Shown piece by piece: positions 1 to 7,616 of a stretch of DNA of 64,000 nucleotides. The position numbers were made by a program, and so were the translations under genes. Origin of the DNA: Alphaproteobacteria bacterium (GTDB taxonomy: Bacteria > Pseudomonadota > Alphaproteobacteria > CACIAM-22H2); the NCBI GenBank assembly GCA_016793165.1, contig JAEULA010000091.1:20139-84138 (forward strand). The letters are read 5' to 3'. The notes beneath the pieces are model-generated. The model saw only the letters and a program-made list of their open reading frames with translations. It ran no database searches and had not been told where the DNA came from. Position 1 is the first letter of the stretch. Each line of letters opens with the position of its first letter.

Positions 1-1292
1 ATCTCCTCTACGGCCTCAAGCAGCGACCGGTGACGCCGGCGCAGCGCGACCCGGAGCGCGAGCGCGCCCGCCAGCGCTGGCTCGCCGAGAGCAGACGGGC
101 GGGCAACAGCGATCTCGATTCCGAGGCGAGCTGGGTCGATATCGCGGCCGCCGGCGCGGAGGAGCCGCGCGCGCTCGATGCGCGCCTGCTGGCGCTGCTC
201 GCCGCCGTCGACCTGATCGACGACATCTACAATCTCGGCCTGCGCGGCCGCATCGACCCGGCGCGATCGCCGGAGCGCGCGGCGCTGATCCTGACCGCGC
301 GCACGGCCGTCGCCGAGCGCCTGCGGACGCCCGAGCTCAAGGCGCTCGTCGAGCCCTTCGATCCCGAGCGTTACAACACCAACGCGACCGTCGCCGAGAA
401 CCTGCTGTTCGGGACGCCGACGCGACCGGAGTTCGAGGTCGATGCGCTGGCGACCAATTCCGCCGTGACCGCGGTGCTCGATCGCACCGAGCTCACGGGC
501 CGACTGATCGCCGCGGGCCGACAGGTTGCGGCGACAATGGTCGAAATCTTCGCCGATCTGCCGGCGGGACACGAGCTGTTCGAGCAGTACAGCTTCCTGT
601 CGGCCGAGGAGCTCGCCGAGCTGCCGGCGCTGCTGGGACGCGTCGGCGGCGACGGCACCGGCGGAACGCCCGCCGACCGGGCGCGCCTGCTGTCGTTGCC
701 GCTCAAGCTGATCGACGCGCGCCATCGCCTCGGCGTGATCGACGAGGATCTCAAGGCGCGCATCCTCGAGGCGCGCAAGGCATTGCGCATCGAGGTCAAG
801 CAGGGCGTCGCCTTCTTCGATGCCGATCGCTACAACGCCGCCGCGACCATCCTGGACAACATCCTCTTCGGCAAGATCGCCTACGGCCAGGCGCGCGCCG
901 ACGCCCGCGTGGGCAAGGTCATCGCCGAGACGCTGGACGAGCGCGGACTGCGCGGCGGCGTGCTCGAGGTCGGGCTCGACTACCAGGTCGGCGTCGCAGG
1001 TGCGCGCCTCTCCGCCGCGCAGCGCCAGAAGCTCGCGCTGGCGCGCGGCCTCGCCAAGCGCCCGGCCCTGATGGTGGTCAACGAGGCGACGGCTTCGCTC
1101 GATGCGGGCACCCAGGCGCGGATCATGGACGGCGTGCTGCGGGAGATCGGCAGCGGCTCGCTCGTCTGGGTCCTGCATGCCGAGACGGGCATCGCCAAGT
1201 TCGACCGCGTGATCGGCTTCGCCGAGGGACGCATCGCGCGCATCGGCACGCCGGCGGAATTCACCGAGAAGCCGCTCAAGGCGGCGGACTGA
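1..1292 (+). CDS. ABC transporter, C-terminal part (partial at left edge), ATPase domain with altered motifs
   Basis: The reading frame is open from base 3, so only the last 429 residues of a longer protein are visible. The end is an ABC ATPase: a signature written LSAAQRQKLALARG (near visible residue 336; the family has LSGGQ), a Walker B read as LMVVNEATASLD (near 357; the usual D before E is N), and an H-loop VLHAE (His near 392). The segment that normally follows the Q-loop appears twice, FDPERYNTNATVAENLLFG near residue 119 and FDADRYNAAATILDNILFG near 272, about 150 residues apart. The membrane domain and Walker A would lie left of the window. The GTG at 30 is probably internal. A cyclic-nucleotide-binding-domain gene follows 17 bases later. 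Substrate unknown; weakened ATP hydrolysis is inferred. Confidence 0.8.
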   Translation, partial: LLYGLKQRPVTPAQRDPERERARQRWLAESRRAGNSDLDSEASWVDIAAAGAEEPRALDARLLALLAAVDLIDDIYNLGLRGRIDPARSPERAALILTARTAVAERLRTPELKALVEPFDPERYNTNATVAENLLFGTPTRPEFEVDALATNSAVTAVLDRTELTGRLIAAGRQVAATMVEIFADLPAGHELFEQYSFLSAEELAELPALLGRVGGDGTGGTPADRARLLSLPLKLIDARHRLGVIDEDLKARILEARKALRIEVKQGVAFFDADRYNAAATILDNILFGKIAYGQARADARVGKVIAETLDERGLRGGVLEVGLDYQVGVAGARLSAAQRQKLALARGLAKRPALMVVNEATASLDAGTQARIMDGVLREIGSGSLVWVLHAETGIAKFDRVIGFAEGRIARIGTPAEFTEKPLKAAD

Positions 1293-1309
1293 ACACGGGG
1301 ACCAGGACC

Positions 1310-1768
1310 ATGTCATTGCAGCAGGAAGTCGAGATCCTTCGCCAGATCCCGCTTTTCGCGAAGCTGGAGCCCGCGAAGCTCAAGCTGCTGGCCTTCACAA
1401 GCCAACGGCTCGCCTTCGAGCCCGGCCAGGTCCTGTTCAACCAGGGCGAGGCCGGCGACTCGGCCTACATCGTCATCGACGGCGAGGCCGAGGTGTCGAT
1501 CAATACGCCGACGGGCCGGATCACCGTCGCCACGATCGGCCGGAACGCGATCATCGGCGAGATCGCGATCCTCTGCGACGTGCCGCGCACCGCGACGGTG
1601 ACGGCGAAGGCCAAGCTGCTCACGCTGCGGATTGACAAGGACACGTTCTTCCGGCTGATCACCGAGTTCCCGCAGATGGCGGTCGAGATCATGCGCGAGC
1701 TCGCGCACCGCCTCGAGCAGACGAACCAGCAGCTGCGCGCCGCGGTCGCCGTCGCGCGCTCGACCTGA
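1310..1768 (+). CDS. Cyclic nucleotide-binding domain protein
   Basis: This 152-residue protein is essentially one CRP-type cNMP-binding beta-barrel with no DNA-binding domain. The phosphate-binding cassette is visible as GEIAILCDVPRTATVTA (residues 83-99), with the Glu and Arg that contact the cyclic nucleotide in related proteins. A short helical tail (RELAHRLEQTNQQLRAA) ends it. It lies 17 bases behind the ABC transporter gene in the same direction, so it is probably co-transcribed and may regulate or accompany that transporter. That link is inference. Such stand-alone domains can bind cAMP, cGMP or neither; ligand unknown. The ATG at 1310 is well placed after a GGGGACCAGGA stretch. Confidence 0.88.
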   Translation: MSLQQEVEILRQIPLFAKLEPAKLKLLAFTSQRLAFEPGQVLFNQGEAGDSAYIVIDGEAEVSINTPTGRITVATIGRNAIIGEIAILCDVPRTATVTAKAKLLTLRIDKDTFFRLITEFPQMAVEIMRELAHRLEQTNQQLRAAVAVARST

Positions 1769-1787
1769 GCGACGGGGCCGCCGCGCC

Positions 1788-2273
1788 TTGTCCCGCCTCG
1801 ACAGCTTCATCCGCCGCCTCGAGGCCCAGCGCCTCTGCCTCGACTGGGCGGTGTCGAGCCTCGACGCGCCGGGCGCCGTGCTCGAGCTCGGGCTCGGCAA
1901 CGGCCGCACCTACGATCACCTTCGCGAACGCATCGCGGGCGGCCGCCCGATCTACGCCTTCGATCGCCATCTCGCGGCGCATCCGGCCTGCGTGCCGCCG
2001 GCGGAGACGCTGTGCCTCGGCGAGCTGCGCGAGACGCTGCCGGCCTTCGCGGCGAAGCGCGTGCCCGTTGCGCTGGCCCATGCCGATCTGGGCTCCGGCG
2101 ACGCGGCCGCCACCGCCGCCCTCGCGGCGTGGCTGGGGCCGATGCTCGCGCGGGTCGTCGGCGATGGCGGGCTCGTGCTCTCGGATCAGCCGCTCGACGC
2201 GCCGCAGTTGCGGCGCGTCGAGCCGCCGGCCGGCGTGCCCGCGGACCGCTACTTCGTCTATCGACGTGGCTGA
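1788..2273 (+). CDS. Small class I SAM-dependent methyltransferase
   Basis: The 161-residue protein carries a SAM-binding motif I at VLELGLGNGRTYDHL (residues 31-45) after a short helical N-terminus, and an acidic strand-2 end (YAFDRH). A later LVLSDQPL segment may be the family's motif at strand 4 or 5. It is short for a methyltransferase, close to a bare Rossmann core, so the substrate cannot be guessed. The start is a TTG 19 bases after the preceding stop; no ATG gives a complete motif I. It is probably the third gene of the ABC/cNMP unit, and it converges on xthA with only 3 bases between the stop codons. Confidence 0.75.
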   Translation: MSRLDSFIRRLEAQRLCLDWAVSSLDAPGAVLELGLGNGRTYDHLRERIAGGRPIYAFDRHLAAHPACVPPAETLCLGELRETLPAFAAKRVPVALAHADLGSGDAAATAALAAWLGPMLARVVGDGGLVLSDQPLDAPQLRRVEPPAGVPADRYFVYRRG

Positions 2274-2276
2274 ACG

Positions 2277-3131
2277 TCAGGCCGTCGCGAGGTCCAGCAC
2301 GACGGGAACGTGGTCCGACCCCTGCGGCCAGTCGCGCGCGCCCTTCATGACGTAGATGCCGCGCACGCGCGATCCGAGCGGCTTGGTCACCCAGACATGA
2401 TCGAGCCGGCGTCCGCGATCCGAGGCGCGCCAGTCGCGATTGCGATAGCTCCACCAGGTGTAGATCGGCTGCGGCTCGGGATAGAGCTGGCGCGTCGCGT
2501 CGATCCAGCCGTGGCATGCGAGGATCTTGGCGAAGCGCGTCGTTTCCGGCGGGGTGTGGCTGACGACGTCGAGCAGCTGCTTGTGCGACCAGACGTCGGT
2601 CTCGAACGGGGCGACGTTCAGATCGCCGACCAGCACGCGCTTGGCACGCGCATCCGCGCCGCCCCAGTACTCGGCCATGTGGTCGAGGAACTCGAGCTTG
2701 TGCGCGAATTTCGGGTTCGCCTTCGCGTCGGGCACGTCGCCGCCGGCGGGCACATAGAGGCAGTGGAGCTCGATGCCGCCGGGCAGCGTCGCCTCGACAT
2801 GGCGCGAATCCTCGCGCCCCGCCCAGAGGCGACGGCCGTGATCGGCGAGCGGGACGCGCGAAAGGATGGCGACGCCGTTGTAGCCCTTGTCCCCCTGGTA
2901 GTGCTGATGCGGGTAGCCGAACGCCTCGATCGCCTGGGCCGGAAACACGTCGTTGGTCGCCTTGGTCTCCTGGAGGCAGATCACGTCCGCATCCGAGTCC
3001 TTGGCCAGCTTCTTGAGAAGGTCGATGCGAAGGCGCACCGAATTGATGTTCCAGGTGACGATGCGCAGCGTTCCGGCGGCACGGGCGGGAACGCGGGCGG
3101 CGACGTAGGGCAGGGGATCCTTGGCGGGCAT
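2277..3131 (-). CDS. xthA: Exodeoxyribonuclease III
   Basis: AP endonuclease / 3'-5' exonuclease of base excision repair, 284 residues from the ATG at 3131. The Mg-dependent EEP fold is clear in order: IVTWNINSVRLR, CLQETK (catalytic Glu), the conserved Tyr in LHCLYVPAGGD, GDLNVAP (Asp/Asn), RLDHVWVT and the terminal GSDHVPV (catalytic His). Length is slightly above the usual 260-270 because of an N-terminal extension of about 20 residues. A TTG at 3167 would extend it further but has no family support. In many alphaproteobacteria this gene follows lolA and ftsK (recollection); here a hydrolase, an amidotransferase and a terminator separate it from lolA. Confidence 0.95.
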   Translation of the reverse strand: MPAKDPLPYVAARVPARAAGTLRIVTWNINSVRLRIDLLKKLAKDSDADVICLQETKATNDVFPAQAIEAFGYPHQHYQGDKGYNGVAILSRVPLADHGRRLWAGREDSRHVEATLPGGIELHCLYVPAGGDVPDAKANPKFAHKLEFLDHMAEYWGGADARAKRVLVGDLNVAPFETDVWSHKQLLDVVSHTPPETTRFAKILACHGWIDATRQLYPEPQPIYTWWSYRNRDWRASDRGRRLDHVWVTKPLGSRVRGIYVMKGARDWPQGSDHVPVVLDLATA

Positions 3132-3230
3132 GCGACGCTTCTGCCGATCCGGGCGCGCGCCGGTCAAGCGCCGCCTTGCACATGGGTCCGGCCGTGGTGG
3201 CCGGAGCGGTCGGATCGGGTTGCGGCCCCC

Positions 3231-3274
3231 AGAAAAGAAAAGCGCCCGGCCGGGGGGGGGGGTGGCCGGGCGCT
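3231..3274 (-). terminator. Strong intrinsic terminator with an 11-C loop
   Basis: On the minus strand an 11-bp perfect stem (AGCGCCCGGCC pairing with GGCCGGGCGCT, positions 3274-3264 and 3251-3241) encloses a loop of A plus eleven C residues. It is followed at once by TTTCTTTTCT (3240-3231). This is a textbook Rho-independent terminator for transcripts arriving from the hydrolase side, and it insulates xthA from them. The homopolymer loop is unusual. Confidence 0.85.
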
Positions 3275-3427
3275 ACGAAGCCCTTTTCAGAGCCCGGGAG
3301 ACGTCAGGGGAGCCGCTCCCGAACAGCCGGGGATACCGGCCGTTTCGAGGGCCTGATATGGCCCGCCGGTACTCCGAGTCAAGTGTTCGCATCAGCGAAA
3401 CGCCTCAGGATTGAGCCACGCTGCACG
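3275..3427 (-). other. Structured intergenic stretch, possible small RNA or structured 3' UTR
   Basis: Between the hydrolase stop and the terminator three further hairpins are packed together. They are TTCGC/GCGAA with a 4-base loop (3386-3399); TACCGGC/GCCGGTA (3334-3371) enclosing GGGCC/GGCCC with a 6-base loop; and GGGAG/CTCCC with a 3-base loop (3308-3320). No protein reading frame is convincing here. With the terminator this makes about 190 nt of compact structure, which could be an independent small RNA or the 3' UTR of the hydrolase. I recognise no named RNA family and see no good promoter; the TTGACG at the hydrolase stop lacks a matching -10. Confidence 0.3.
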
Positions 3428-4372
3428 TCAACACGCCAACAGCGTGGACACGATCCAGGCACGCGCCTCATCCGGCGCTTCGAACGGCCAAAGGTGGCCG
3501 CGTCCGGCGAACACCTCGAAGCGCACGCCCTGCAGCCTCGGGGCGACGCTGGCCATCATCCGGGCCACCCAGTCGGCGCCCGGCGCCGCGGGGTCGGCAC
3601 CGAGGAGATGCAGGCGGTGCGTCGTCGGAACGCGATCGAGCCCCGGGTAAAGGATGGGCCGACCCCAGGTTGCGAAGATCGCGGCTTCCGCTGCCGGGTC
3701 GCAGATCAGGGCGACTCCGTCGTCCACCGGACGCAGCGTCGCTGCGGCCATCGCCTCAAGCATGCCCGGTGCGAAAGCCGAGAATGTCGGGTAGCGCCGC
3801 AGACCGGTCATGAACGCGGCGGCATCCGGCCAGCGGGTGCGCCGACGGCGCGTGCGTGCCACGAGCTCGTCCGTGTCGGCGGTACAGCGCTGGAAGAGAG
3901 GATGGCTCGCGTCGGGGAAGACGGGCGGCTCCATCAGCGCCACGGCGCGCAGCGGCAGGTCCGCATAGGCGCGCGGAAACGCGATCCCGAGTCGCAGCAT
4001 CGCCGCGGCGGAGAGCGAGTGGCCGAAGTAATGCAACTCGCCGTCCGGGCGCTGTGCCGCGACGGCCGCGACGACCGCGCCGACGTCCTGCGCGAGGCCG
4101 TCGGGCGCGAACGACCCCGGATCCGCGGCCGGTGGCGCGTCGGCGCCGCCGTGGCCGCGGTGGTCGAACGCGAAGACGTCGGCGGCGTCCGTGAGCCGCT
4201 CGAGCAGGGGCAGATAGGCGCCGGCGGCGAAGCCGTTGCAATGCCCCATGATGACGACGCGACGATGGCGCTCGCCGCCGCGCATCCGGTAGAGGCGCAG
4301 GCGCACGCCGCCGCTGCCGACGACGAAGAAATCCTGCGCGTGCGACGCCGGGATCGATGGGGACGCGATCAT
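3428..4372 (-). CDS. Alpha/beta hydrolase
   Basis: A 314-residue alpha/beta-hydrolase-fold enzyme. Visible elements are an oxyanion-type GHCNG (residues 43-47), FDHRGHGGAD (69-78), a nucleophile elbow YFGHSLS (115-121, Ser119, with S in place of the usual second G), and the catalytic His in GRGHLWPF (His293). A lid or cap region lies between about 150 and 240. Esterase or lipase-like activity is the likely class; substrate unknown. The stop of this gene's upstream neighbour (4373) would directly abut this ATG in transcription order, so the two minus-strand genes are almost certainly co-transcribed. Transcription probably ends at the terminator at 3231. Confidence 0.85.
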   Translation of the reverse strand: MIASPSIPASHAQDFFVVGSGGVRLRLYRMRGGERHRRVVIMGHCNGFAAGAYLPLLERLTDAADVFAFDHRGHGGADAPPAADPGSFAPDGLAQDVGAVVAAVAAQRPDGELHYFGHSLSAAAMLRLGIAFPRAYADLPLRAVALMEPPVFPDASHPLFQRCTADTDELVARTRRRRTRWPDAAAFMTGLRRYPTFSAFAPGMLEAMAAATLRPVDDGVALICDPAAEAAIFATWGRPILYPGLDRVPTTHRLHLLGADPAAPGADWVARMMASVAPRLQGVRFEVFAGRGHLWPFEAPDEARAWIVSTLLAC

Positions 4373-5134
4373 TCAGGCGGCGACGCGTCGTCGCGCGCGG
4401 TCACGTGCGGCCTCGCCGAAGCCGTGGAAGAGCGATCGCGCGAGCGCGTCCGTCGCGATCATCCATTCCGGGTGCCATTGCACGCCGATCGCGAAGCGCC
4501 GGGCGCCGGTCACGCGCACGGCCTCGATCGTGCCGTCGGGCGCCACCGCCTCGATCGCAAGCCCGGGCGCGAGGCGATCGATCGCCTGGGAATGGAGAGA
4601 GTTCACGCGCGCCCGGCTCGCGCCGTCGACCAGCGCCGCCAGCTGGCCTGACGCGGTCAGGGTCACGTCATGGATCGGGGCGTAGCGTTCGGCCATCGGC
4701 TTGTCGGCCGGCGCGCGGTGATCGGCGCGGCCGGGCAGTTCATGGACATGCTGGTGCAGCGTCCCGCCGAGCGCGACGTTGAGCTCCTGGTGGCCGCGAC
4801 AGATCGCCAGAACCGGCAGGCCCGCCTCGAGCGCGCCCGTCACCAGCGGCAGGGTCGTCGAGTCGCGGCGCCTGTCCAGGAGCGTGTCCGGCCGCGGCGC
4901 CGGACCGCCGTAGCGTCCCGGTTCCACGTTCGAAGGGCTGCCCGTCAGCATCAGGCCGTCGAGGCGGGCGATCAGCGCATCGATCTCCAGCGCGTCGCCC
5001 AGCGAGGGCAGGATGACGGGGATGCCGCCGGCACCGACGGATACCGCGCGGACATACTGATCGGCGGCGGCGTGGTACTCGTGCCGCTGCGTGATGACGC
5101 AGGCCGAGACGCCGATCAACGGGGGAGTGCTCAC
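4373..5134 (-). CDS. Gamma-glutamyl-gamma-aminobutyrate hydrolase family protein (class I amidotransferase-like)
   Basis: A 253-residue peptidase C26 / PuuD-type protein, the family that removes glutamate from gamma-glutamyl conjugates such as gamma-Glu-GABA in putrescine breakdown. The nucleophile is Cys112 in LAICRGHQELNVALGG, and the His-x-Glu pair is His221/Glu223 in GVQWHPEW. An early LMLTGSPSNVEP segment is typical of the family. I chose the GTG at 5134, which has GGAG about ten bases upstream and starts directly on TPPLIGVSA, the normal family N-terminus; the open frame continues upstream without similarity. It abuts the hydrolase gene with no gap. No other putrescine genes are nearby, so the substrate is uncertain. 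Confidence 0.85.
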   Translation of the reverse strand: MSTPPLIGVSACVITQRHEYHAAADQYVRAVSVGAGGIPVILPSLGDALEIDALIARLDGLMLTGSPSNVEPGRYGGPAPRPDTLLDRRRDSTTLPLVTGALEAGLPVLAICRGHQELNVALGGTLHQHVHELPGRADHRAPADKPMAERYAPIHDVTLTASGQLAALVDGASRARVNSLHSQAIDRLAPGLAIEAVAPDGTIEAVRVTGARRFAIGVQWHPEWMIATDALARSLFHGFGEAARDRARRRVAA

Positions 5135-5181
5135 GCGAAGGATCTCCGAAGGTGGAATGCCCGGGGATCCTATCCCAGCGG

Positions 5182-5850
5182 TCAGTTGCCGCGCTGCAGA
5201 GGATCGTCGCGGAACTCGAACAGCTTCTGGTCGATCGTCGTCCCGCTCTGGATGTTCGTCAGGTTGACCCGCGTCGTCGCGCCCTGGCCGTCGACCACCA
5301 CCCAGTTCGCGAGCTGCAGCGGGCTGTCGCGAAACACGAGTGTCAGGCGGCCGGCCCGCGGATCCTCCGTCTGGATAAGCCCGATCCGCAGCGTGCCCGC
5401 CGCGCGCTCGACGGCGGCGACGGTGACATCGCCGGAAAGCGCGATGCGCTCGCGCAGGAGGATCGCGGCGGGCGAGGACGACAGCGGCAGATAGGTCGTC
5501 TGCTTCAGCTCCCGGTCGTGCTGGATGATCTGGCCCCGTGCCGCGATGATCAGCAACGGCGTGGGATCGGCGTAGTCGAGTCGCAGCCGACCCGGCCGCT
5601 GGAGGTAGATGCGCCCTTCGGCGACGCCGCCCTGGTCGGAGATCTGCAGGAAATCGGCGGTCAGCGACCGCAATTCGTTGAGATGCGCCTCGACCCGCTG
5701 AACGTCGCGCCGGTCCTGATCGCTGAGCGGCGTCGAGGCCGGCGCCGCCGTGCCGGGCGGCGTCGGACGACGCTGCTGGGCCTGCGCGGCGCCGATGACG
5801 GCGACGAGGGCGAGGACGAGGGCGACTGCCAAGCGACGACGGATGGACAT
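5182..5850 (-). CDS. lolA: Outer-membrane lipoprotein carrier protein LolA
   Basis: Periplasmic chaperone that moves lipoproteins from the LolCDE exporter to the outer membrane. The 222-residue product has an N-terminal signal peptide (RRRLAVALVLALVAVIGAAQA, cleavage near residue 25). A proline/threonine-rich linker follows, then the LolA barrel: LNELRSLTADFLQIS, GRIYLQRPGRLRLDY and WVVVDGQGATTRVNL. Length and motif order fit alphaproteobacterial LolA. In related genomes it sits directly behind ftsK (recollection); here about 4.6 kb of other genes lie between them. It is followed after 47 bases by the amidotransferase-like gene. Confidence 0.92.
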   Translation of the reverse strand: MSIRRRLAVALVLALVAVIGAAQAQQRRPTPPGTAAPASTPLSDQDRRDVQRVEAHLNELRSLTADFLQISDQGGVAEGRIYLQRPGRLRLDYADPTPLLIIAARGQIIQHDRELKQTTYLPLSSSPAAILLRERIALSGDVTVAAVERAAGTLRIGLIQTEDPRAGRLTLVFRDSPLQLANWVVVDGQGATTRVNLTNIQSGTTIDQKLFEFRDDPLQRGN

Positions 5851-5906
5851 GAGGCGCGGACGTTAGGCAGCGATGATGGCGCCTGCAAGGCGCCGGCGCG
5901 CGGAAC

Positions 5907-6341
5907 TCAAGGAACGGTCGCGAGCCAGTCGCGCAGCAGCGCGGCATTGCGCCGGTTGCTTGCCCAGACGACGTCGAAGATGTCGCCGGCGATCGGGACG
6001 GCGCCGAGGCCCGTGTCGATCGCGATGTTCGCGAGCATCCGGGCAAGCAGCCGCGGCGGGGCCCCGATGCGCCAGGCCTCGACGACGATCCAGCCCGCCA
6101 GGGCCGCGCCGATGGCATCGCCGGCGACGGGGATGGCGCCCAGGATGGCGTCGAGGCCGATGCGGCGGTTCAGGGCCGGGATCGCGAAGGCTCCGTCGAG
6201 CAGCCAGGCAAGCCGGTCGACGCGCCGCAGCGTCGCGGCGCGCTGCGCCGGGTCGTTGCGGTTGGCTTCACGCCACCGGCGCAGCGCATGCAGGCCGCGC
6301 CGGCCGGTGCCGCTGCCGGCCCTGGCGAATGTCGCATCCAT
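5907..6341 (-). CDS. DUF4112 domain protein
   Basis: A 144-residue protein consisting of a DUF4112 domain. Two similar hydrophobic hairpins are visible, GLDAILGAIPVAGDAIGAAL (about residues 54-73) and GLGAVPIAGDIFDVVWASN (about 108-126), each with the characteristic G-x-IPxAGD pattern; the second ends in the family's W-x-x-N. It is probably a small membrane protein of unknown function. A good ribosome site (GGGGGATCCTCGGA) precedes the ATG. It lies between TerC and lolA, all in one direction with short gaps. Confidence 0.85.
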   Translation of the reverse strand: MDATFARAGSGTGRRGLHALRRWREANRNDPAQRAATLRRVDRLAWLLDGAFAIPALNRRIGLDAILGAIPVAGDAIGAALAGWIVVEAWRIGAPPRLLARMLANIAIDTGLGAVPIAGDIFDVVWASNRRNAALLRDWLATVP

Positions 6342-6359
6342 TCCGAGGATCCCCCTTCG

Positions 6360-7361
6360 TCACTGCCGGGCGCCCGGCGTGGCCGCGCGCGGCGGCGATC
6401 CGGTGCGCCAGAGAGAATAGGCGATCCCGCCGGCGATGAGGCCGAAGGTCACGCCAAGCGACAGGGCGGGCGGGAACTTCCCGATGATGTTCACGAGGAA
6501 GATCTTCATCCCGATGAACACCAGCACCAGCGCCAGCGCGTACTTGAGATACTTGAACCGATGGATCATCGCCGCGAGCGCGAAATAGAGGGCGCGCAGG
6601 CCGAGGATCGCGAAGATGTTCGAGGTGTAGACGATGAACGGGTCCTGCGTGATGGCGAAGATCGCCGGAACCGAATCGATCGCGAAGATCAGGTCGACGG
6701 CCTCGACGAGGACGAGGCAGAGGAACAGCGGCGTGGCGAACCAGACCAGCTTGCCGTCGGCCGGGTCCGCCTGGCGGACCCAGAAGCGCTCGCCGTGCAG
6801 CCGGTCGGTGACGCGAAGCCGCTTGCGCAGGAAGCCGAGCACGGGATTGTCCCCGACATTCTCCTCGCGATCGGCCATCCAGAGCATCTTGAGTCCGGTG
6901 ACCAGGAGGAACGCGCCGAAGATGTAGAGGACCCAGCTGAACTGGCTGACCAGGGCCGCGCCGAGCGCGATCATGGCGCCGCGCATCACGATCACGCCCA
7001 GGATGCCCCAGAACAGCACGCGATGCTGATGACGCCGCGGTACGGCGAAGTAGGTGAAGATCATCGAGATCGCGAAGATGTTGTCCAGCGACAGCGACCA
7101 CTCGATCATGAAGCCGGTGAAGTACTCGATCGCGGACGGCGATCCCATGGTCCACCACACCCAGCCGCCGAATGCGACGGCGAGTGCGAAGTAGAACGAG
7201 GACAGCTTGAGGCTCTCGGCGACGCCGATCTCCTTCTGGTCCTTGTTCAGCACGCCGAGGTCGAGCACGAGGACGGCGAGCACGACGCCGAGGAACAGGG
7301 CCCACATCCATGCGGGCTTGCCGAGGACGATGTCGAACAGGAACTCGGGAAGCATGACCAT
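6360..7361 (-). CDS. TerC family integral membrane protein (Alx-like)
   Basis: A 333-residue multi-pass membrane protein of the TerC family, whose members are tied to tellurite resistance and to Mn2+ export or metal insertion during membrane-protein biogenesis. The acidic membrane motifs are present: LVLDLGVLN in an early helix and EWSLSLDNIFAISMIF after the third. About eight or nine hydrophobic segments are seen, with a charged cytoplasmic loop near residues 170-200. Translation starts at ATG 7361 or ATG 7355; an AGAGGGATC ribosome site precedes both. A divergent gene starts 255 bases upstream. No manganese riboswitch could be recognised in that gap. Confidence 0.88.
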   Translation of the reverse strand: MVMLPEFLFDIVLGKPAWMWALFLGVVLAVLVLDLGVLNKDQKEIGVAESLKLSSFYFALAVAFGGWVWWTMGSPSAIEYFTGFMIEWSLSLDNIFAISMIFTYFAVPRRHQHRVLFWGILGVIVMRGAMIALGAALVSQFSWVLYIFGAFLLVTGLKMLWMADREENVGDNPVLGFLRKRLRVTDRLHGERFWVRQADPADGKLVWFATPLFLCLVLVEAVDLIFAIDSVPAIFAITQDPFIVYTSNIFAILGLRALYFALAAMIHRFKYLKYALALVLVFIGMKIFLVNIIGKFPPALSLGVTFGLIAGGIAYSLWRTGSPPRAATPGARQ

Positions 7362-7616
7362 TGCGCGATCCCTCTTGCGGTTGAACGGCTTTCACCGACA
7401 TCGCGAGGACGCGGGGCGTCGTCGCCAGAGGGGCCCGGTGCTGCGGCCGGAGATGGTCCCGCGCCCGCTCGGCCGCAAGAGCACGCGTGCGCGATGCCGG
7501 TCCGAAACCGGACGCCGGCTGTGGGGACCGGTCGGCGGCGATGCCGCCCGCCCGCCCCGTTGCGCCGTGACAGGGCCCGAGTCATATGGACGCTTCGCCG
7601 CGTCGGGACCGCTTTG

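Noticed and set aside
4670..6439. Plus-strand frames across the amidotransferase, lolA and DUF4112 genes
   Set aside because: Each overlaps a minus-strand gene with recognisable motifs, and the frames are arginine- and alanine-rich shadows.
7362..7616. Manganese riboswitch (yybP-ykoY type) upstream of the TerC gene
   Set aside because: TerC/Alx genes often have one, so I looked for it. I could not find the conserved core on the minus strand; only a small GTCCG/CGGAC hairpin is present.
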